From NCBI GenBank assembly GCA_943788775.1, contig CALSRO010000003.1, positions 1 through 64,000 of the forward strand: a stretch of DNA of 64,000 nt, read 5' to 3'. The DNA comes from an uncultured Flavobacteriales bacterium (GTDB taxonomy: Bacteria > Bacteroidota > Bacteroidia > Flavobacteriales_G > Salibacteraceae). Below the pieces are notes generated by a model. The model searched no databases and was not told the DNA's origin. It saw only the letters and a program-made list of their open reading frames with translations. A program made the translations under genes and the position numbers. Each line of letters starts with the position of its first letter. Within the stretch, counting starts at the first letter, position 1. Positions 7,569 to 17,353 of this stretch are shown here, one piece after another.

Positions 7569-9172
7569 TCTCGAATCAACTCAATGTCCCGCACAATTTC
7601 AGACTGGAAAGAGCTCTTGCCTAAAACCTTAACTTGAAATGCCACAGGCTGTATACCATCTGCAGAAAGATACACATCAAAATTACCAGGAGGTAAAATG
7701 ATCACATACCGCATTGATTTCGGATTTGGGGTATAGAATTGTGGTGGGTCGTTTGGATTGTCCAAGTCTGTCACTGTGAAAGATGCATTTTCAATTTCAC
7801 CTTTCGAAGTAAGTACACCACGAATAACAGAGTACTCCGGTTCAACATCTGATATTGTTAATCGATAGATATCGTAGTCTCCATATCCTTCTGGTCTCAA
7901 TGCTGAGATATATCCATAACGACCTGAACTTGATTCACGGTAGTTCATATCATCATCCACGGAATTAATCGGATATCCAAGGTTACGAGGGTTCACATAG
8001 GCATTTGAATCCTCATTCCACAGCGCCTCAAAGATGTCAAAACCACCCATGGAGAAGTGACCTTTTGAACTAAAGTGCATTTTCTTACCATCAGGCGAAA
8101 TATTTGGAAAATCTTCATCTCGCTCTGTGTTAATGCTTGGACCAGCGTTGTATGGCACACCCCAAACTCCAATTGGAAGTTTCTTCACCACCCAGATATC
8201 TGTTCCACCATAACCTCCCTCACGATCACTCACGAAGTAGATGGTATTTCTATCCGTACCGTAGGTTGCAGCAATTTCTCTAGAATTTTGTGAATTTATT
8301 CTTTCACCAACTGGGGCCTCATTCTGTAATTCATCGTTCACAAAATCAGCTTCCAAAATATCCCCAGTTATTCCTTCTAGCCCCCTTATGAGTAGTAACC
8401 GTTCACCATTGGGATCCATTCCAATCACCGCTTCACTTTCTCCGCGCTCATTATCAGCGCCTGGCATTTTTATAGCATCTCCAAATTCACCATCTACCAC
8501 TCGAGAATAATAGATGTTAGAAGAATATGTTCCATCAGGAAGTATCGTACTTCCGTCATCTCTTTTAGTTGTGAAAGCTAAAAAGCTTTCATCAACAGTA
8601 ACAAATGGGAAATAATCAGGATAAGGGCTATTGATATGTTCGCCCAAGTTTTCATACAGGCATCCTTTTGGAAACTTGATCAATTGATAGGCATTTTCAC
8701 AATATTCAATTTCAATTTCAGCTTCCTCAACACTGAAATCATCTCCACTGGCTCTGAATTCGATGTAATGATTAAACTGCTCAATGGCTCGGTCAAATCT
8801 CATTTCAAACTGAAAAGCCTTCCCCATTAGGTAATGCACAGTAGCTGATTCTTCATCGTAAAACAGCACTTTTTCAAAATATGGAATTGCCTTTTCCTTT
8901 TCATAATCTGAATTTAGGTAGCACAATCCGAGATTATAGTTGATTCGCGTATTCTCAGGATCTTTTTCTAAGGCTATTTCATATTCAAGCATCGCTTCGC
9001 CATAATTCTCATCAAAAAACAACCTGTCAGCGCGCTGCAAGTTGCCAGATGGCATGGTTTTCTTCTCTACTGCTGCAGTGTCCTGTGTTATTTTTAGAGA
9101 ATCGTCTTGTGAAATTCCGCTGAAACTAAGCGCGAATACTAGAATGGAAAAGATGGTTAGGTTCCTCTTCAT
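7565..9172 (-). CDS. TPR and PD40 (WD40-like propeller) repeat protein, PorE-like without OmpA domain
   Basis: A 535-residue exported protein: signal peptide (to about residue 21), TPR-like helices (about 42-175, e.g. ADRLFFDENYGEAMLEYEIALEKDPENTRINYNLGLCYL), then PD40 beta-propeller blades (about 185-430; SPYPDYFPFVTVDESFLAF, FPNISPDGKKMHFSSKG, GGFDIFEA) and a C-terminal beta domain (about 440-535, carboxypeptidase regulatory-like). This order is shared with PorE and related T9SS-associated periplasmic proteins, but the C-terminal OmpA peptidoglycan-binding domain of PorE is absent. The role is therefore uncertain: scaffold or accessory envelope protein is an inference. A TAAATTTG box lies 18 bases upstream of the start. 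Confidence 0.75.
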   Translation of the reverse strand: MKRNLTIFSILVFALSFSGISQDDSLKITQDTAAVEKKTMPSGNLQRADRLFFDENYGEAMLEYEIALEKDPENTRINYNLGLCYLNSDYEKEKAIPYFEKVLFYDEESATVHYLMGKAFQFEMRFDRAIEQFNHYIEFRASGDDFSVEEAEIEIEYCENAYQLIKFPKGCLYENLGEHINSPYPDYFPFVTVDESFLAFTTKRDDGSTILPDGTYSSNIYYSRVVDGEFGDAIKMPGADNERGESEAVIGMDPNGERLLLIRGLEGITGDILEADFVNDELQNEAPVGERINSQNSREIAATYGTDRNTIYFVSDREGGYGGTDIWVVKKLPIGVWGVPYNAGPSINTERDEDFPNISPDGKKMHFSSKGHFSMGGFDIFEALWNEDSNAYVNPRNLGYPINSVDDDMNYRESSSGRYGYISALRPEGYGDYDIYRLTISDVEPEYSVIRGVLTSKGEIENASFTVTDLDNPNDPPQFYTPNPKSMRYVIILPPGNFDVYLSADGIQPVAFQVKVLGKSSFQSEIVRDIELIRE

Positions 9173-9189
9173 AGAAATTATTCAATCTT

Positions 9190-9197
9190 CAAATTTA
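9190..9197 (-). promoter_or_regulatory. Candidate -7 box of the TPR/PD40 gene
   Basis: TAAATTTG on the minus strand, an exact match to TAnnTTTG, 17 bases before the ATG at 9172. No good -33 TTG is seen at 19-21 bases. Confidence 0.35.
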
Positions 9198-9227
9198 AGA
9201 ATGCGCTTGAAAGGCGATTGATTTTTT

Positions 9228-9659
9228 TCAGGAACTATGGTCGGCAACAATAAACCACGCTCCATTTACCTTTTTCCAAACCAATGTAAATCGCCCTGAA
9301 AGTGTGTCTGATTCTCTAAAAAGCATCCAACCTCCAGTAGAATATGCCGCTTTGCTGCTAATAAAATTCGTTTCACATTCGTCAAATTCTAATTGTCCCA
9401 TGGCAGCTTTATCAGGATATCCTCGAACATATCGGTCTAAAGCGGCCTGCCAGCCATGGCTGATAGACTTGGTTCCCGTAAAAACCAGCGAATCACTCAT
9501 CCAATATCCGTGCATATAGCCTTCCAAATCCCCCTTATTCCAAGAACGAGCTTGTCCGGCCATGACATCATTAATCATCTCCAAATCCTTATCTCTGTTT
9601 TCCTTGACCACACATCCCGCAATGAGAATAGTGATGTATACTGCGATCACTTTATTCAT
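9228..9659 (-). CDS. NTF2-like (DUF4440/SnoaL type) lipoprotein
   Basis: A 143-residue protein with a lipoprotein signal peptide (lipobox LIAGC, acylated Cys at about residue 16) and one NTF2-like cone domain: helical start INDVMAGQARSWNKGDLEGYMHGYWMSDSLVF, then FTGTKSISHGWQAALDRYVRGYPD and the terminal strands GRFTLVWKKVNGAWFIVADHSS. This is the usual DUF4440 pattern; such proteins bind small ligands or act as isomerases, and no specific activity can be assigned. Its start overlaps the upstream DUF2452 gene by 8 bases, so the two are co-transcribed. Confidence 0.8.
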   Translation of the reverse strand: MNKVIAVYITILIAGCVVKENRDKDLEMINDVMAGQARSWNKGDLEGYMHGYWMSDSLVFTGTKSISHGWQAALDRYVRGYPDKAAMGQLEFDECETNFISSKAAYSTGGWMLFRESDTLSGRFTLVWKKVNGAWFIVADHSS

Positions 9660-10089
9660 TCTCCATGATTTGCCACGTATGATCTCCTAAAAGCTTCACT
9701 GTGGATATAAACTCCCAATCAGGCTTAGATCTGCCCCAATCCTCTGGAGAAAGCATGGACAGTTTATTTTTTCCTTCGGCATCTTTGTAAAGATGGTATA
9801 TGTGTCCAATGACCGGTTGAAAGCCCAATCCACTTTCATAGATCATTTCTGATACGCGCTTTCTATCCTCGATTTTTTTAGCCTCATCTACCAAGACTTC
9901 AATTTGCCGTTTTATTTGCTGAATTTGCAAATCGGTCTGTTCGTACATGGCAGATAATGCCCGCCCTTTCAATTTTCCTTTGTCTTCTGGTCGAATCAAT
10001 GCGCTCCCTACGTGGTGCGCATATTCCAAAAGCCCAGGTGTTTCCGTGGTTTTGTCTTTATCGATTGGATTTGGATCGCTTTCTTTCAT
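9652..10089 (-). CDS. DUF2452 family protein
   Basis: A 145-residue soluble protein with no signal peptide. The sequence TPGLLEYAHHVGSALIRPEDKGKLKGRALSAMYEQTD, a helical stretch rich in Gln/Lys/Glu (IQQIKRQIEVLVDEAKKIEDRKRVSEMIY) and FQPVIGHIYHLYKD match my memory of DUF2452, a Bacteroidota family of unknown function. The C-terminal half (LSMLSPEDWGRSKPDWEFISTVKLLGDHTWQI) looks like a small beta domain. It overlaps the NTF2-like lipoprotein gene by 8 bases and lies 17 bases past the PKD adhesin gene. No function can be proposed. Confidence 0.65.
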   Translation of the reverse strand: MKESDPNPIDKDKTTETPGLLEYAHHVGSALIRPEDKGKLKGRALSAMYEQTDLQIQQIKRQIEVLVDEAKKIEDRKRVSEMIYESGLGFQPVIGHIYHLYKDAEGKNKLSMLSPEDWGRSKPDWEFISTVKLLGDHTWQIMENE

Positions 10090-10106
10090 GCGCCTTTAGC
10101 TGTGAG

Positions 10107-13100
10107 TTATCTGATGAGTGTGAAAGCACCATGAATTTCTTGGTATTCCCCTTCAGAAGTTTGATATAGAATCTGATAGGTATAAACACCATTCTGAGCG
10201 ATTTTGTTGTCGCTATTTTTTACCGTCCCAAGTGAAGTTAATATCCTTTTCATGCAACATGGTGTGCCCCCATCTGTCCCATATTTTAATTTCAAAGCTT
10301 CCACCTTCGTTAAAACCTTCAATGCTCCAAAAATCATTGACTCCATCACCATTAGGAGTGAAAGATGTTGGCATATACAAAGTGGTGATTGCGTCCACCT
10401 TTACCACCTGCATAATGGTATCTAGGCAGTTGTATTCATTCCAAGCTTTTAAACTAACATGGTACATTCCTGATTTTTGGAAATCATGAAGTGGAGAAAA
10501 TGCCTGAGAAGTTTTCCCGTCATTAAAATCCCACTTCCATCTCACACTTTGTTCGGATGTGTTTTCAAACAAGATGACTGGATTGAATAGGTCTAAACTC
10601 TGTCTGTCAAAGTTAAAATTGGCAATGGGTCGAGGATATACAGCTACGATCTCGGATTTCTTTTTACTCGCTGTACAACCTGCCTCACTGGTTGCGACCA
10701 GTTTTACATTGAAGAATATGGTTTCGATTGTGTCATTAACCAAATCAAGTCGCGGAGATGTTAGATCCGAATATTTTTCGTTGTTGACATACCATTTGTA
10801 GGTCAATTCACCATCAGCTATCGAACTTAGATTTATCGCTCTAGGTGCCAATGGGGAACAACCCACTTTTGGCTCAATATCGAAGTTAACCTCTGGAGTA
10901 ACCGGCACGTGCACCATGTGCTCCGTTTCTTGCAAACATCCTTTGTTGGACTTCACTACCAACTTCACTTTAAAATCACCTGAGGTTAGATAAACATTCG
11001 TTGGATCAGCGCTGTCAGAAACATTTCCATTACCAAAATCCCAACTCCAATTGTCCACCAGCCCTTTTGAAATGGTGCTCAAATCCGTGAATTTGGATGG
11101 CAAACCTGTGCACGCCATGTCTTCGGTGAATTTTGCATCAGGTATCGGGAATATTTCAGGCCAATTCCTTGTGCTATCCACACATCCATAGTTGGATGTC
11201 ACCAACAGAAAAACATCAATTTTTTCCGAATTACTGGTTACATAGGTTGGATTTTGAGTGGTCAATGGTGTTCCATTTACATTCCAATTCCAACTCACAA
11301 TATTATCTCCACCAGGGGTAGATTGCGCGATATTACTTTGATCAAAAATGGGAAGAGGATCTCCTTCGCATACATTATTTTCCCAATTGAATGCAGCCTG
11401 CGGTGCGGGGTATATTTGAATACTATCGTAAACGGTATCTGCGCATCCATATTGAGTAATCACCTCCAATGAAATAGGATAGAGCCCTGGAGCAGCATAG
11501 TCATGTATTGGTCCCGATGAAAGCGAGCTGCCACCATCGCCAAAATCCCAATGGTATTGAGTAATCATTCCGCTTTGGGAAGTTGAATTCTGAATGAAAT
11601 TTACAGGAAGGTTTTCGCAATTAGGCGATAGCTCAACTGCCGCTACAGGAAGGTGATACACCGTAATATTCTTCGTCAAGGAATCTTGACAACCTCCGTC
11701 CGTTGTTACTTTTAATTCAATAGTATGCTGACCCGAAGTTTGAAACTGATATTGGGGTGTATTACTTGTGGATATTGAGCCGTCACCAAAATCCCAATTC
11801 CAGCCAGTGAAATAACCAGTAGCCACCGTTGAGCTATCTTGAAACACGCTATTCTCTTTAAAACAAACGCTTGGCACTTCAAAATCGGCCACCGGCATAG
11901 GATAAACGGTAGTCAATTGAGTCAGAGAATCACGGCATCCTAGTGAATCATAAACAATCAACTGCACTGCGTATTGACCATGAGTACTATATGTGTGACC
12001 AACAGAATCTGCATTATAATCCACCGTTCCATTATTCTCTACGTCCCACTCTAAACTGGATATACCCACAAGACCTTCTTGGCTTGAATCGATCAAAATC
12101 ACGTCAAGACCATCACAAGCATCTTGTATACTGAACTGGGGAACTGGATTCGGGTATATCTGAATTACTGTATCAGTGGTATCAACGCATCCCGCATTAT
12201 CCTCCACGGCCAATTGCACTGTATAATATCCACTTTGATTATACAGATGCACAGGGTCTGCAATCTGACCATTTGTACTACCATCTCCAAAATCCCAATC
12301 CCATTCTGCAATGTATCCAATGGGCAGCGAAGTTGAATCTCCAAAAAACACGCTATCACCCTTACATACATCTCCAAACCCGATGGCGGCATTGGGTGCT
12401 TCATGAATATAAACCAGGTTATGTGCAGTATCTGTGCAACCATTAATATCCGTGGCTACCAAATACACATCATACAAACCAGCACTATAATATATATGCC
12501 ACGGGTTTGTATCTAAGGATACTGTTCCATCACCCAAATCCCACCAAAACGTATCCAGATTGGTATAGGTGTTTGTGCTATAGCATGCCCCAGTATCGAT
12601 GAAATAGAATTGAGAGGTGTCTCCCAAGCAAACGCTTTGAGATTCCATACCAAAGTCTATGTAAAGCTCATAGTTGAAATCCCAATAATCGGTTCCCTCT
12701 TGAGAAAAACTATAAAATCCAAAAAGCCCAGGTTCAAAGCAACCACCTTGATCAATAAATGTATCTCCGTTAATGGTGATTACCGCCCGGGTAGGGGTGT
12801 AATACAATTCAAAGTCATATTCTGTAAAAGAAACCCATCCGCTCGTATTGCTAAATTGAGTTTGCAGAACTTGAAAACCAGCTGAATTATTATGGTTCCA
12901 AAAATTCGGAAACACCTGAGGATTGGTCCTTGCTAAGGCCGTATCCACCTTACATAATGAATACCCCTCTTGGGCTGCATATCCAGACCATGTTTGAGCA
13001 TTCTTTTTCCAATCAAACAGGTAGTAATTATGGTACATGGTGTCAGTATTTCCACCTTTCCAAGTGTAGTCCCAGGTATCTTTAAAACCAAATACAAAAC

Positions 13101-13452
13101 CAACATAATCATCATCTGAATTGGTAGCGATCTCAAAGGTTCCCGTGATTTTAACATTAATCAGCGTATCTGGCCCAACATACATAAGTGGAAATAGTGA
13201 ATTACACTGAGAACTTAGAGTGCTGTCTCCTGCCCCTAAGATCCAACCACCTCCAGCGCACGCAGCGCTCGATGTTGAATCGCCTGTAGTCACCCACTCC
13301 TCAAAAGTCACATTTTCATAACACTGTGCCTGCAGTTCCAATGGGTTACTACATGCCAAAAGCACATAAAGGGAAAGATAATATTTAAGTAGAGATTTCA
13401 GTTTTGAAGGTCGTTTGTTCAAATATAGTGTTGCTACACTCTTCGAACGCAC
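10107..13452 (-). CDS. Large PKD-repeat T9SS type B adhesin with thrombospondin-C-like head; one frameshift
   Basis: About 1,114 residues once repaired. After a signal peptide (about 20-43) comes a lectin-like domain (about 45-275) resembling the thrombospondin C-terminal domain: NSDDDYVGFVFGFKD, YYLFDWKKNAQTW, GWVSFTEYDFELYY, GLFGFYSFSQEGTDYWDFNY. Then roughly nine PKD-like modules (WDFGDGS type) up to about residue 1000 and a CHU_C type B sorting domain (SFTPNGDGVNDFW, IKIWDRWGHTML). The frame stops at 10213, but dropping one A from an A6 run at about 10217-10222 continues the domain as NSDNKIAQNGVYTYQILYQT to the stop at 10107, so the break is probably an error. The start is GTG at 13452 or a downstream TTG. 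It is expected to be exported by the T9SS and kept at the surface. Confidence 0.85.
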
Positions 13453-13505
13453 AATTCCTCAATTGGTTGGCAGAATTAACTCCTTAATCGAAACAATTGA
13501 TGTGT

Positions 13506-14897
13506 TTATTTTAACCCGTATTTATCTATAAGATAAACCAAAGCGGTGATGGAAGCTGTGCCGAGCTCTAACTCGCGTTTGTTCACTGCGTCAAACGTGT
13601 CGGTAGGACTGTGGTGATAATCAAAATAGCGCTGGCTGTCAGGCACAAACCCAATGAGCACATTATCATCTGTTTTGAGTGGCCCGATATCTGCCCCGCT
13701 GCCACCCTCTTCTAATTGATGCACTCCATATTTTTCCAAGGCAGGTTTAAAGCTTATAATCTTCTGTACCAGCTTTTCATTGCCTTCAACATGGAACCCT
13801 CTCGGTGTAAAACCGCCACGGTCAGATTCAATGCAAGCCACGTGGTTCAATCCCTGTTTTTTAGATTGTTCCGCGTATTCCTTTGCTCCTCTCAATCCAT
13901 TCTCCTCATTCATAAAGAATACGACCCGTATTGTGCGTTTAGGTTGATAACCCGATTTTTTGAGCAGTTCTAATACTGCCAAAGACTGCATCACCCCTGC
14001 TCCATCGTCATGTGCTCCATGTCCCACATCCCAACTATCCAAGTGACCTCCCAACAGAATAATTTGATCTGGATACTTAGAGCCTTTGATTTCTCCAATG
14101 ACATTGTGGGATGGTACATCGGGCAATGTTTGGCACGACTGCTTCCAAAAAAGCTCCACTTTCTCTCCTTTGGCCAAAAGATCACTAACAATTTCAGCAT
14201 CGCGTGTGGAAATTGCTGCCGCGGGTATCGTATCCACGGCATTTTCATAGGACATGGATCCTGTGTGTGGGAATTCGTCAATTCGAAGGTTCAGTGACCT
14301 TACGATTGCTCCAACTGCACCATATTTTGCGGCTTCCACTGCTCCACCCCATCGGTGTTGCACGCAATGTCCATAGCTATGAAAGGTGTAGATATTCTCT
14401 GGATTCATCTCTTCGTTGAAGAAGACGATTTTTCCTTTGATCTTTTCTTCGCCCAGGGCTGCCAAATCTTCCCAAGTCTCCACTTCGATAATGGGAGCCA
14501 TGAAACCATCTTCTGCTGTAGCAATGGAACCTCCCAACGCTAAAACATTGACCTCCAGCTTCGTCCCTCCAGATGACTTGATAAAGGCCATTTCCTTTTC
14601 ACCTCGAACCCAATGAGGTACCATCACTGGTTGCTTCTGAGGATTTACACCCAACTCTTGCATCAGATCAAAACTGTACTCCACCGCCTCTTCGGCTTGT
14701 TTCGAACCACTTAACCTTGGGCCAATATTCAAGCACATATCACCCAACCAGGGATACACGCTACTTTCGGTAAGTGACAAACGAAACAACTCATCGATGG
14801 CCTTTTGATCATCGAGCACCTCAATGCCCTTTTTGTCCTGTGCACCCAATAAATTAGGCAACCATACAATCGCTAAAACGGTGAAAAACGCCTTCAA
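13506..14897 (-). CDS. Secreted M28 family zinc aminopeptidase/carboxypeptidase with PA domain
   Basis: A 463-residue exported metallopeptidase. Signal peptide to about residue 19; an inserted protease-associated domain around 120-250 (KGKIVFFNEEM, AAKYGAVGAIVRS); and the M28 catalytic core at about 265-463. The two-zinc site is complete: H285 (GGHLDSWD), D297 (GAHDDGAGV), E331/E332 (FMNEENG), D359 (ESDRGG) and H429 (DYHHSPTDTFD). The layout resembles plasma glutamate carboxypeptidase (M28B). It probably degrades peptides taken from the environment in the periplasm. It ends 2 bases before the start side of the next minus-strand gene, so co-transcription with the T9SS protein at 14900-15712 is likely. 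Confidence 0.9.
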   Translation of the reverse strand: MKAFFTVLAIVWLPNLLGAQDKKGIEVLDDQKAIDELFRLSLTESSVYPWLGDMCLNIGPRLSGSKQAEEAVEYSFDLMQELGVNPQKQPVMVPHWVRGEKEMAFIKSSGGTKLEVNVLALGGSIATAEDGFMAPIIEVETWEDLAALGEEKIKGKIVFFNEEMNPENIYTFHSYGHCVQHRWGGAVEAAKYGAVGAIVRSLNLRIDEFPHTGSMSYENAVDTIPAAAISTRDAEIVSDLLAKGEKVELFWKQSCQTLPDVPSHNVIGEIKGSKYPDQIILLGGHLDSWDVGHGAHDDGAGVMQSLAVLELLKKSGYQPKRTIRVVFFMNEENGLRGAKEYAEQSKKQGLNHVACIESDRGGFTPRGFHVEGNEKLVQKIISFKPALEKYGVHQLEEGGSGADIGPLKTDDNVLIGFVPDSQRYFDYHHSPTDTFDAVNKRELELGTASITALVYLIDKYGLK

Positions 14898-14899
14898 GC

Positions 14900-15712
14900 C
14901 TATTGCTTGACTACTTTGTGATACATCAACCCTTCTTCTGAAGCGATGACCATGGTATAGACACCGCTTGCCAATGACTCAATATTGATTTGAGTCTTGC
15001 TAGTTGGAGCAGCATTGGTCAGCATGGTTCGACCATTCAAATCGATCAATCGGATCGATTCAATTTTAGAACCTGCTTGGATATAAATGATATTCTGTGT
15101 CGGGTTTGGGAATACATCAAATGAGGAGCTTAATTCCTCTAGTCCAACAAGATCAATGGTCATTGTTTTCTCATCCGAACCAAAATCGTTGTAAGCGTAG
15201 ATCGTAACATCGAAATACCATGGAGTTCCGTAATCAACACAAGGAGTATTATTATTTGTCTCATCAGTCATATTGTTGCCAAAATTCCAAAGGACAGTTT
15301 CAGCATTCGTTGATGTATTTGTAAAACAAACATCAGCTTGATCGAAGGTGAAAGTAAAATCTGCTACTGGTGCCAGACATGAGTCCAAAGTTATTGTAGC
15401 CGAATTAGAAGCCACCGTATTCGCATTTCCATCGGTAACCACACATCGGTAGTTCACACTGCTTGGAGCTGTGGCTCCTGAATCACAAACCGTTAATATA
15501 TCACTCATGGCCGTAGCTGACGTCATGTCAACAAATCCTCCGCCATCATCTTCTTGCCATTGGTAAGACAAATTCATTCCGTTCGCGGCAACACGCAGCA
15601 TAACACAACTGTCCACACAACTTGTAACGCTTTGAGGATTGGAAGTTATCACCGGTTGTGCAAAAACCGAAAGAGTAGAAAGAGTTGAAATGACGAGTAA
15701 AAGGTTTTTCAT
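14900..15712 (-). CDS. Secreted Ig-like protein with T9SS type A sorting domain
   Basis: A 270-residue exported protein: signal peptide (to about 18), an Ig-like module (about 20-110; NPQSVTSCVDSC, LSYQWQEDDGG, YRCVVTDGN), a PKD-like module (about 115-190; VADFTFTFDQADVCFTN, VLWNFGNNMTDE) and a type A C-terminal sorting domain (about 198-270; FDVFPNPTQNIIYIQ, ESIRLIDLNGRTML, LASGVYTMVIASEEG, HKVVKQ). The sorting domain predicts export by the T9SS and cleavage or anchoring at the surface. The ligand is unknown. It lies 2 bases upstream of the M28 peptidase gene. Confidence 0.85.
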   Translation of the reverse strand: MKNLLLVISTLSTLSVFAQPVITSNPQSVTSCVDSCVMLRVAANGMNLSYQWQEDDGGGFVDMTSATAMSDILTVCDSGATAPSSVNYRCVVTDGNANTVASNSATITLDSCLAPVADFTFTFDQADVCFTNTSTNAETVLWNFGNNMTDETNNNTPCVDYGTPWYFDVTIYAYNDFGSDEKTMTIDLVGLEELSSSFDVFPNPTQNIIYIQAGSKIESIRLIDLNGRTMLTNAAPTSKTQINIESLASGVYTMVIASEEGLMYHKVVKQ

Positions 15713-15852
15713 AGGTCCAATGGTTAGCTGGTAAAAGTAATACGCAGACGCATTTTTAAGAATAAGTGGCTAAGATTTAGTCGCTTTTACCACTTCTTTC
15801 GATTAATGATCGATCTTCAAAGATCAAAGCAGCCTTATTGTTGTTTAAGTCC
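15713..15852. other. Intergenic region, 140 bases
   Basis: Short gap between two minus-strand genes. It holds a near-palindrome GATCTTCAAAGATC (15811-15824) but no clear terminator and no exact TAnnTTTG box, and no tRNA- or ncRNA-like feature. Confidence 0.4.
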
Positions 15853-16470
15853 TTATCGCAACCAGCTTTGATAGAGCGAATTATCCACCCATTTATAATC
15901 ATCTGGCAGCGTGAAGTAAGTCTTATCGATAGGTTCTTCATGAATTTTACTCAAAGACAATCTCATTATTACTCCAGCGTTTTCCACCTCTAAGGAGGTC
16001 GGAACCCCCACTAATCCATGATAAAAAAGACTTGGAATTGGCATATAGTCCGCCAAAAAAATCATGGATTGATTTTCACCTGATTCTAATTTTACATCCA
16101 CAATTTTAGTCTCCATTTGAAATTGAGATTGACCTTTGCCCTTGGTGTTGGACAGGCTAACCTTTTTCAAAGTGCGGTTAGAAACCCTCACTCTTTCTGG
16201 GCCTATAGTGATCATTTCGAAAATTGAATCTGCTTTCGAATCATACACCTGAATGTAATCCCCGTTGATTTCTGTGTATTGCACGGATCGCCAATCGGAA
16301 CCATCAGTCACAATCGAAATTTTGGTTGGCAATTGCTTTTCTACCCCTTTCATATCTGCTGGAATATTCAGATACTCTATAGAATAAGTGAGGCGCCCTG
16401 AAAACAACTCTTGAGTCGATCCATTCAACGATCCAAAAACGAACAATATGTAAATCAAGCACTTAGGCAT
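15853..16470 (-). CDS. Secreted GLPGLI/DUF4412-like protein
   Basis: A 205-residue protein with a signal peptide (to about residue 18) and a beta-rich body. It begins FSGRLTYSIEYLNIP and ends with TYFTLPDDYKW, and it has a GLVGVPTSLEV segment where GLPGLI/DUF4412 proteins carry GLPGLI or G-x-PL; this is a weak but consistent likeness. Family members are periplasmic proteins of unknown role. Its start overlaps the end of dapA by 8 bases, so it is transcribed with DUF6913-dapA. Confidence 0.55.
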   Translation of the reverse strand: MPKCLIYILFVFGSLNGSTQELFSGRLTYSIEYLNIPADMKGVEKQLPTKISIVTDGSDWRSVQYTEINGDYIQVYDSKADSIFEMITIGPERVRVSNRTLKKVSLSNTKGKGQSQFQMETKIVDVKLESGENQSMIFLADYMPIPSLFYHGLVGVPTSLEVENAGVIMRLSLSKIHEEPIDKTYFTLPDDYKWVDNSLYQSWLR

Positions 16471-17353
16471 TACCAGCTGACTGAATCAAGGCAATTTGCT
16501 TTTCTAATTTCTTATAAAGATCAGTGCCAATTGGAACCAAGGGCAAGCGCAGTTCGTTATCCATCAATCCTAAGATGTGACAGGCAGCTTTTACTCCACC
16601 CGGATTACCTTCAGCAAAAAGCATGTAAATGAAATCTACCAAAAGGTAGTGCATTCTTCGGGCTTCATTGTAATCGCCTGTGAAGCAATTGCTGGCAATG
16701 GATGAAAACTCACTTGGAAATGCATTGGCGATTACCGATATAATGCCATCGCCACCCAAAGCCATGTGCGGAATGATCAATGGATCGTCTCCACTTAACA
16801 CTAAAAATTTGGCCGGTTTGTTTTTGATGATTTGCCCCACTTGATCCATGTTTCCGCTTGCTTCTTTCACAGCGATGATGTTATCATGCTCGGCAAGTTT
16901 CAAGGTCGTTTCTGGTGACATGTTGGAACTGGTCCGACCTGGAACATTGTATAGTATTACGGGTTTCGGACTGGCATCAGCATAGGCATGATAATGAGCA
17001 ACAATACCCGCTTGGGTCGGTTTGTTGTAATACGGACTCGCTGCTAAAACGGCATCCACACCTGTCAAATCGAATTGACCAAACCCTTCAATCAGCGCCA
17101 TAGTGTTGTTACCACCGTGTCCCCAAACAACAGGCAACCTTCCAGCGTTGATCGCCACTACAGCCGATAACACCGCTTGTTTTTCCTCTTTTGTCAACGT
17201 GGCTGATTCGCCTGTGGTTCCTTGAACCACCAAATAATCCACTCCTCCATCAATCAAATGATTGCATAGTTTTTCAAGTGCGTTGAAGTCAACCGATTTA
17301 TCCTTTTTAAAAGGGGTAACCATGGCTACGCCCGTTCCTCTAAAATCTTTCAT
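16463..17353 (-). CDS. dapA: 4-hydroxy-tetrahydrodipicolinate synthase
   Basis: DapA condenses pyruvate and aspartate semialdehyde, the first step towards diaminopimelate and lysine. The 296-residue TIM barrel has the Schiff-base lysine K163 (NIIAVKEASGNM), the tyrosine of the catalytic triad (Y135 in VILYNVPGR), the G-T-T-G-E-S loop (45-50) and R140. Length is typical. It overlaps the DUF6913 gene by 4 bases upstream and the GLPGLI-like gene by 8 bases downstream; the three form one operon. Confidence 0.96.
   Translation of the reverse strand: MKDFRGTGVAMVTPFKKDKSVDFNALEKLCNHLIDGGVDYLVVQGTTGESATLTKEEKQAVLSAVVAINAGRLPVVWGHGGNNTMALIEGFGQFDLTGVDAVLAASPYYNKPTQAGIVAHYHAYADASPKPVILYNVPGRTSSNMSPETTLKLAEHDNIIAVKEASGNMDQVGQIIKNKPAKFLVLSGDDPLIIPHMALGGDGIISVIANAFPSEFSSIASNCFTGDYNEARRMHYLLVDFIYMLFAEGNPGGVKAACHILGLMDNELRLPLVPIGTDLYKKLEKQIALIQSAGNA

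Noticed and set aside
10213-10225. Programmed ribosomal frameshift at the A6 run of the PKD adhesin
   Set aside because: There is no canonical slippery heptamer with downstream hairpin, and the shift needed (skipping one A) is better explained by a base-calling error; transcript slippage remains possible.
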